Of a DNA stretch of 64,000 nt, positions 57,249 to 64,000 are shown in pieces (positions within the stretch are counted from its first letter, which is position 1; each line of letters begins with the position of its first letter). This stretch comes from Macrotrachela quadricornifera (lineage: Eukaryota; Rotifera; Eurotatoria; Philodinida; Philodinidae), in contig JAJEKB010021802.1 of assembly GCA_022393335.1 (NCBI GenBank), positions 603,271 to 667,270 of the forward strand, written 5' to 3'. The notes under the pieces are model-generated. The model searched no databases. It saw only the letters and a program-made list of their open reading frames with translations, and was not told where the DNA came from. The position numbers and the translations under genes are program-made.

Positions 57249-57750
57249 TAGAGAAATTATGAGGAAAACAAGATGCTGTGTTTGTTTTGACTAGAGGAAT
57301 ATATATATATATACAGAATGTAAGGAACATTCTAATGGTTATATTAAGTTATTATTAAATAGTGCTAAAAAATGTAATTGTGCAATCTCAATTTCTGACA
57401 AGATATAGTATATTTATAGCCAAAATATGGGTTCAAACGAAATCCGACAATTGAATATGTATTCACGTGTGCTTATAGTGCTTTTTTTCAGTCTTTTGAG
57501 ATATTTACACAGAAAATCTCAAGAAACACGAGTTTTTCTTTCTGATGTTCTTACTTTGATATCAATATTTAATTCAATAAAGGTTTAACATGATACGATT
57601 AAAGTTTTGTTTTATGGTATTTTTATTTAATGTAAAGACTCAAATCATAATTATTAGTAAACAGATACTACAAAGATTACTTATAAAAAGCTTTAAAAGT
57701 CATATAACTGCTGATATAAATAAAAAGTCTTATATTATTAAGCAATTGTC
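57249..57750. other. Intergenic
   Basis: AT-rich, with a TA microsatellite at 57299-57314. The last ~50 bp (ataactgctgatataaataaa at about 57706) match the 3' flank of the paralogous gene near 61365 and are probably 3' UTR. Confidence 0.45.
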
Positions 57751-58176
57751 TTAAATGTCATTTCTTAGTCGTTGTGTAAAGACAAATAAATATACGAAAA
57801 TAGCAATTAAACCAATTACTCCCATTATTGTACATATAATATTAAACACCAATGCCAAAGTACTCATTGTTCGAGCACCGTTAATATTGTTTTTTTTTTT
57901 TTTACTTCGACAGATAAGAGAAAATATCAACGGAAGAAAACCAGGTATAAGTCCACCAAGAAATATGCTGATGATAGACCATGCTAACCAGTCACGAATC
58001 TTTTGTATGTCCGGTTGTACACTGGGTGTTTGAGGATATTGATATGGCTGATAATAATAATTAGGAGGCACATAGAAAGGCGCAACTCCTTGTGATGGTG
58101 CAGTTGGAGGTGCTGTTGTAGGTACACTTGCAATTGCACCTTCCGTTTTAGATGGTTCGAGAGTATAGTTATTCAT
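57751..58176 (-). CDS. CD225/dispanin-like two-TM protein, copy 1
   Basis: The frame is open from an ATG at 58242, but the paralog starts at the equivalent of 58176 (MNNYTLEPSK), so that start is chosen, giving about 141 residues. Residues 1-~65 are proline-, alanine- and tyrosine-rich. DWLAWSIISIFLGGLIPGFLPLIFSLICRSKK begins the CD225-like core (membrane segment 1), followed by a basic loop, GARTMSTLAL and membrane segment 2 near the C-terminus. Dispanins sit in plasma or endosomal membranes and influence membrane trafficking or fusion; a specific role here cannot be told. A TATA-like 'ttatatataaa' lies about 75 bp upstream. Confidence 0.7.
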   Translation of the reverse strand: MNNYTLEPSKTEGAIASVPTTAPPTAPSQGVAPFYVPPNYYYQPYQYPQTPSVQPDIQKIRDWLAWSIISIFLGGLIPGFLPLIFSLICRSKKKKNNINGARTMSTLALVFNIICTIMGVIGLIAIFVYLFVFTQRLRNDI

Positions 58177-58224
58177 AGCAGTACAATTTTGGATGCAATC
58201 AAAAGAAAAAAATTTTATTCTCTT

Positions 58225-58262
58225 TACAGAATTATACTTCACAATTATATATAAAGAGCATC
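58225..58262 (-). promoter_or_regulatory. TATA-like element of dispanin copy 1
   Basis: On the minus strand 'gctctttatatataattg' lies 65-85 bp upstream of the ATG. The equivalent place upstream of the paralog has 'tgttctttatatatatatataa' (61893-61917), so the element is conserved between paralogs. Confidence 0.5.
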
Positions 58263-61200
58263 AAAACGAATACCAGTATTTAGTTATGTTAATATTTAAA
58301 TATGAATCAGATATTTGAGTAATAAATACAAAGATAAATGATCAAATTTTCTTATATTAGGTTCTTTAAGTTTGTCGATCTTAGTCAAATAAAGCAATAA
58401 CACCGATGGTAGAATAGAGATGACTTTGAGATATTAGTTTTTGATTGCACTTTTATTCTTTTTTTTTTCATGTTAAATAATATTGAAAATAGATTAACCA
58501 AATAAAATATGACTAGAAAAATGATATTTCAAATAAATATGATCACAATAATCCGAAAAACAGCAATATCGTCATATTTTTTCACACTTGTTGCTGGTAC
58601 GTGACTTATTTTAATATTGAAATAGATTTGCATCATATCTGATTACTATTGATCTTCTAATGGTATTTTTAAGATTAAGTAATTTATATGGTTGTTGACG
58701 ATGCCTTGGCAGCATAAAAACAATGTTAAAAAGCTCAATCTAAAAGATGATAATAGAATATAATGCTTCAGCAAATCAAATGTAGTTTCACGATGGATGA
58801 AAAGCTGATTGCTTTGCTGTAACAGATTATTATTGACGAATGATTAATTAGTCCGGTGTTTACAAATTTGCATACCGTGTAATATCCATTTATAGCAATA
58901 TTATCTAGTTGGGAGAAATTGTGTACAAGGGTATAAATCAAAAAGTATCGATTCAAATAGTTTTTTTTATCAACCTTATAACGGCACTCTTATTGTTTCA
59001 ATATATTTATCGTCGTCATTCTGCTGTTTCATATAATTTCAAATAATACTGACACCCACAAGTTTATTGGAACTTTTTAAAAAAAACAATAACATTTTTA
59101 TATTATATAATCAGATATCAGATATCACATATTAATATAAAATTGGATGCCACAATCGTGAAATGTATAGAGGTATTTTTGAAATTGAATACTATTTTAA
59201 TTAATTAACAATATTCTTTCGAATCGACCATTTATATCATTTCGTTCATCGCCAAATGGAATCTTCAAATATTGACTTATATATATACAGTCGTTTCTAG
59301 CAATAAGCATATGTATATTTATTGATCAATTACTGTTTTAACTAATACAAAGGCCGAAAATGGTATATGTATATAAATAGTTGACAACAGTTCATCAAAT
59401 CAACGACATCACGGCAGAATAATTTGATGCGTTCATAGCCTTTAATCTCTCATGAATGAAAAATTTTTATGAATAAATAATAACTTTAGTACAGATGCGT
59501 GAACCAATAGCATTCTATCGAGAATTGAAGCTAATGCATAGTACATTTCCCAGCGTAGTATACAATGTCCGTGACATCATAGTATCTTCCACTCTACTCC
59601 AATGCTGTTACAATAGTTGTTACTGTTCCAATATCTTCATAATAAAATGTGTGATAAGCTTAGTCTTCCATAAGTGTTGTTGTTCTCAAAATCATCATTA
59701 ACAAGTAGCTGATATCCACTAGAGTCGGCGACTAAGACAGTGTGACGATATGTTTCAGATATATTATTTTGAATGGAAAATGATAGTGTTATTTATTCAT
59801 AAATCGCAATGTAGACCGATGTGAATCGAAAATAATGATGTAAATTTGTTTGAAGACCTTGGAATGACTAAAGAATTATGACTACTGACTTGTTGATGAT
59901 CGAGTCTAATGTATTCTGACCGACTACATTAAGAATCAATGCAATCATCTATTCAGTCTGATCCATTCTTGTAGTAAGTGAATCTATCGGAATCATAGGA
60001 ATACAAAAAGAATCATAGAGGTTTATTCCGTATATTTACGTGGAATATTGCAAACAAATAATTGATTCCAATCAGAATTAATCGTTTTACTAACTACAAA
60101 AGGGATATAATAATTTATACACATAATACGAAGTGTCAGATTGTCTGTTACCGGGTCACGATTGAAATACAATTGCAAAACTTTACACGAGATCTGACCG
60201 TCTACTAGGACAAAAGTAGGTTACTCAATTAAAATCTAGCAAGATTATGTAAGGTTGGTTGCAATGTAATTACTTCAATTCCATTTTTGAAAACAGTTAT
60301 TATCTATATGAATTTGAAAACTCACACAGATATTATGCACATTTATAAAAGATATGCTTGGATGTTCTCTGATCGATGACAATAAAATTTCACTAGATTT
60401 CTCCTCCATTGTATTGAAGAATGAACATATATGTATCAATGGTAGGCACATTTTATTTTTTTTGTAGTTTGTTTGGAATTTAGAATATCTGAATTGATTT
60501 TAATATAGAAGTATTTGATTGACTTGAATAAAGTTTTGTATTAAAGACAGTAGAGATTTTGCCTATTAGATGATTCTACAACAATAAATCGTAAGATTGG
60601 ATAAAGTCGTAAAGACCTTACAGAACTAACCATTTCTGGTGTTCGAAAAATAAAATTAGGAAAAAAACTGAAAAATTACGATTTCTCTGTAATATTTGAA
60701 AAATAAAACAAATATAGCAACAGTACTGATTATTGATTATGCCTGTTGCTCGAACATCGGCATGTATAGTAGAAAAAAAGTTTTCTCAGAGAAAGTGATC
60801 TTTGTTTAGAAATGCTATAGGCAGTAAAATTATATATCAAATTAAAATCCATCGGAAATGGAATCTATCCGCTTAAATCATTTCTAAAAATTCATAGTAT
60901 ATTAAGGGAGTAAAATATTCTTTTAGAAATGAGTTATATGGTCTTATTATATTTCTAAAACATTAATTCTCCTACTTTTTAAAAATAAACAACAAATATG
61001 CTATGAAAATGATGTATATAAAAAAAACCATATTTATTTTTTTTTACCAATATGAATGCAGACATTACTTGATCATTTTAGTGTTTTATAAAATTCATTG
61101 TTTGTATCATTCGCAATTATAATCTAGGTTTTTTTTTCTGTGAGCAAGCTTCTTTTGAAATGTTTTTACTTAATATCAAAAATCATTCCTGACATGAAGT

Positions 61201-61413
61201 AACTAATTATCTTTCAAGAAGATATCAATATAGTCAGATCCTGCTGTACATATATTCAAATACATTTTGTTTTTTAGCGCACTTTTATTTAATCCGTATT
61301 TTACGACCATAAAATATAAAAATATACGCTATAAATCATGTATGAAAAATAAAAAAATATCACATAACTGTTGATATAAATAAATAGTAAATATTTATTG
61401 TTCAATATTCCAG
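58263..61413. other. Intergenic, no gene recognised
   Basis: 3.1 kb between the two paralogs. Short frames (58768-58956, 59495-59701) have no domains. A polymorphic-looking TA tract lies at about 59278-59287. No repeat with clear ends was found. Confidence 0.45.
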
Positions 61414-61827
61414 TTAGTCATGATTTTTGATGAGATTAGTAAAAACGAGTAAATATACAAAAAGGCCAATAAAAACAGATGCTGCCAATATGGTGATTAT
61501 AATATTGAAAATCAATGCCAAGTTACTCATTTTTCGAGCACTGTTAGGTTCATTATGTTTTTTATTACTTCGACAAATGAGACTAAATACTAATGGAAGA
61601 AAACCTGGTATCAGTGCGCCAACAAATAAACTAATAATAGACCATGGTAACCAATCACGAATCTTATGTATGTCCGATTGTACATTACGTGGTGCAGGAT
61701 GTTGATATGGATTATGTTGATAACTATATGGTGAATAAACAGGTGCAGATACAGGTACAGTTGCAGATGCTGGTGCGGGTGCAGCTGCAGCTTCTGGTTT
61801 AGGTGGATCGAGAGTATAACTATTCAT
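61414..61827 (-). CDS. CD225/dispanin-like two-TM protein, copy 2
   Basis: 137 residues, paralog of the 57751-58176 gene, same orientation, 3.6 kb away. Residues 1-~60 are proline/alanine-rich (PAPASATVPVSAPV) with YxxP motifs. The conserved core reads DIHKIRDWLPWSIISLFVGALIPGFLPL and CRSNKKHNEPNSARKMSNLALIFNII. Identity is high in the membrane core and low in the N-terminus, the usual dispanin pattern. A TATA-like tract lies upstream (61893-61917). The pair arose by tandem duplication including UTR sequence (ataact.ttgatataaataaa in both 3' flanks). Confidence 0.7.
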   Translation of the reverse strand: MNSYTLDPPKPEAAAAPAPASATVPVSAPVYSPYSYQHNPYQHPAPRNVQSDIHKIRDWLPWSIISLFVGALIPGFLPLVFSLICRSNKKHNEPNSARKMSNLALIFNIIITILAASVFIGLFVYLLVFTNLIKNHD

Positions 61828-63373
61828 AGCAACACACTTTTTGATGTAGCTAAAAACGTAAAATTTTATTCTTTATAAAAAATTTCGCTTCTCGGTTATA
61901 TATATATATAAAGAACAGCAAATTGAATATTTGTCAATACTTATATATAAATCAGATGTTGGATTAATAAATATAAAAGTGAATAATCAGATTTTTTCAT
62001 TTTGTGGATCTTATTTCAATCAAACAGCAAACTTGAGATATTTATCTTGAATTTGTTCATTCTCTTTTTGATGGCAAGTAATATTAAAAAGATATTAAGC
62101 AAATAAAAGACCACTAGAAATATGATATCTCAAATAACTATACTTAAAATACTCTGAACATAAAGCACAAAATAGTAGTCAATCGTGTGTTTTCGAGAGC
62201 TTATTTTTATGCTTTTCAATCTTTTCATTAGTATAAACTTTATATAAATATTCAAATGTTTTATAATATATTAAGATTATCGTTTAAATTCGTATATAAG
62301 TAAAAGCTTAAATAACTTATGCTTTAACTTCTGATGTCTCGACAGCCAAAATCAATCTTAAACAAGGTATTTTAATGATTTAATAGCAAATATGATATTT
62401 CTACGAGTATAATTTTACTAAAGAATGATGAAGCACTTTGTCAATTATAAAAGTTACATATCATCCAATCTATCTGGAATCAACCATTTATTAGTATGTT
62501 TGGCATAATCCAACTATATTCAACTGTCTTTTGCTTATTGCATAATTATTCTACTAAAACTGAAATCAATGAATCATAAAATATGAAATTTAATGTTATG
62601 AAAAGAATATAATGTGACGAAATTATTCTAATCTTTCCTTCTTTTCCAAGATACATCTTGTCATTATCGTCTTTCTAGAACGATTCATGGATGTATAATA
62701 GAGAGGTTTTGTTGCTTGTTTATCATGAATGATAATGAAAATAAAATTGGAAAATAAATTTTTCCCGTTTTGTTCATCGTACAATATTCCTTTACATTTT
62801 CTTTTCTTGTTTATTATTATTAAGTAATCATTAAGATCATTTAATATAAGTAAGTTTTAAAGATATTTATATTTAGACACTTGTTAAAAATCCAGTTTTG
62901 ATCACTGTCATTAATATAATTGATAATGCCAATGTTAGTCATTTATGCCAAAGCGTATCTTGGTGTGAGCGAATGATATAATCTTGAGTTTATTCTCCAC
63001 AATGTACCATAAGAATCTCTACACAAGCCGCATGAACGAATTCCTATTGCAAAACAATAATATCTTTCGAATGTTTTATAACTGCGCTCACCGCAGTAGA
63101 AAGTAGAATTATTATATAAACATTTCATTTTGACTGTGTGAAAGATCATTGTCAGAAGTCGATAGGAATTTGTTGTCTTTTTTGTAGAGCTTTGACGACA
63201 CATCGTTAAAAAAGAAATTCATTAGAAAAACTTCAAATATATTTATTAAACTAAATTAAAATTTCACTAACTAAAATAAATAAAATTTGTATTAAAGTTA
63301 GAGGTTAAAGTTTTGAATATGAAGGTTACATAGAATAACATAGTATGTCCAGTTTGGTAAGTTGATGGATATG
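61828..63373. other. Intergenic, one doubtful open frame
   Basis: The minus-strand frame 62943-63203 (86 codons) has several cysteines (YCGERSYKTFERYYC...CGLCRDSYG), but no family is recognised and no flanking exons were found. The rest is AT-rich without features. Confidence 0.35.
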
Positions 63374-63512
63374 TTAACCCTTCGTGGTTGTCCTGATTTT
63401 TGTAATTCGTAGTTGTCGTGGGGTCCGCCTGGACCCACTGAGAGAAAATTACAGAAAGAGATTTTTCTCCTTCTTCAAGCTTTTCATTTGACTTATATGA
63501 AGAGAAGAACAC
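63374..63512 (+). mobile_element. End of a second piggyBac-type element
   Basis: TTAA followed by CCCTTCGTGGTTGTCCTG at 63374-63395, then the subterminal palindrome GGGTCC-GCCT-GGACCC (63421-63436), a typical piggyBac-family arrangement. The opposite end (..GGG-TTAA) is not found in the last 500 bp, so the element is truncated or continues past the window. The minus-strand frame here is a shadow. Confidence 0.6.
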
Positions 63513-63894
63513 TTTTATGCATGAAAGCTATTGAGTTAGCTCTCGTGGAAACAATGTAAAGATGTATGGTATCTCAAAAAAATACTTTCTTTAGTCGGTT
63601 TTATAGAAAGATTGACAATAGCTGGAAATATATGAAATAAACCAATTTAATCTAGACAATAAGATTCTACGCGTGTGTTGACGTGTATATATGTTGCATA
63701 TTTAATCAATGGTTTGATTAAAAAAGAAAGATACTTTTCTTTTTGAACCAAAACTACTTTTATCTTCCTTTTTATTACTTTAAAGAAAACAATAAAGACT
63801 CAGTTTTTTGCCATGATTATGTTGTTGCTCATACATGAAGCTTTCTTCATAAATTTGAAGCATACTCTAATGTTTTTCCATGTCTGTTTTACAG

Positions 63895-64000
63895 GTCATT
63901 GTCGTGAGGTCGCACACCAGCGGGCCAGACGAGAACTTTTAGGCGTGGCAATACAACTTCTGACTGTGACAGTCAGCAGTTTTTGGCTGATCTTGTGCTA
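63895..64000 (+). CDS. Possible exon at the window edge
   Basis: After a pyrimidine-rich TTTTACAG acceptor (ending 63894), the sequence turns abruptly G+C-rich (about 50%). One frame stays open to the edge (HCREVAHQRARRELLGVAI..., then a hydrophobic run). The other two forward frames have stops. It looks like the start of an internal exon of a gene lying mostly beyond the window. Family not recognised. Confidence 0.3.

Overview
The window looks like bdelloid rotifer nuclear DNA (Adineta/Rotaria type). It is AT-rich (about 30% G+C by eye), with widely spaced genes, introns of about 50-60 bp with GT..AG ends, and many small inverted-repeat elements. Lineage clues are an ionotropic glutamate receptor with a potassium-channel-like VGYG pore motif (described before in the bdelloid receptor AvGluR1), a TPR/ADP-ribosyltransferase protein of a type expanded in bdelloids, a probable horizontally acquired aldos-2-ulose dehydratase-like enzyme, and TGTGGG-type repeats in one foldback element. 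The assignment is inference; no search could be run.

Layout. 0-13 kb: an accessory, repeat-rich stretch with an F-box exon, a 0.96-kb foldback with a telomere-like spacer (3579-4540), two copies (about 88% identical) of a GPI-anchored Ly6-like gene on diverged duplicated segments (4731-5967 and 10950-12487), a modular foldback (6101-6665) and a hAT transposase fossil (9.4-9.9 kb). 13.6-19.5 kb: two divergent intact genes, the aldos-2-ulose dehydratase-like secreted enzyme (-) and a processive family-2 glycosyltransferase (+). 20-26 kb: foldback repeats and no genes. 26.4-34.7 kb: the glutamate receptor (+) and a gamma-butyrobetaine/trimethyllysine dioxygenase-like gene (-) run convergently into a 400-N assembly gap, followed by a divergent GPCR (-) and an unrecognised secreted protein (+). 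37.1-41.8 kb: a class-V aminotransferase (VC1184-like cysteine-desulfurase family) split by a 3.4-kb intron that holds a nested foldback. 43-49.5 kb: a transposon graveyard with three different broken transposase-type genes and a foldback. 51.5-54 kb: the intact TPR-ART gene with a small palindrome at its 5' side. 55.6-56.7 kb: a Ly6-like gene cut by a piggyBac-type MITE. 57.7-61.8 kb: two CD225/dispanin-like paralogs. The right edge has one end of another piggyBac-type element and a possible exon.

No operon-like logic links the genes. The unifying theme is gene-poor DNA colonised by several families of palindromic elements, some of which share modules and have altered gene structure: a giant intron, a truncated GPI-anchor tail and a broken-up segmental duplication. 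The best leads are the VGYG receptor, the foldback with telomere-like repeats at its centre, the three-module foldback family, and the MITE that removed a GPI anchor.
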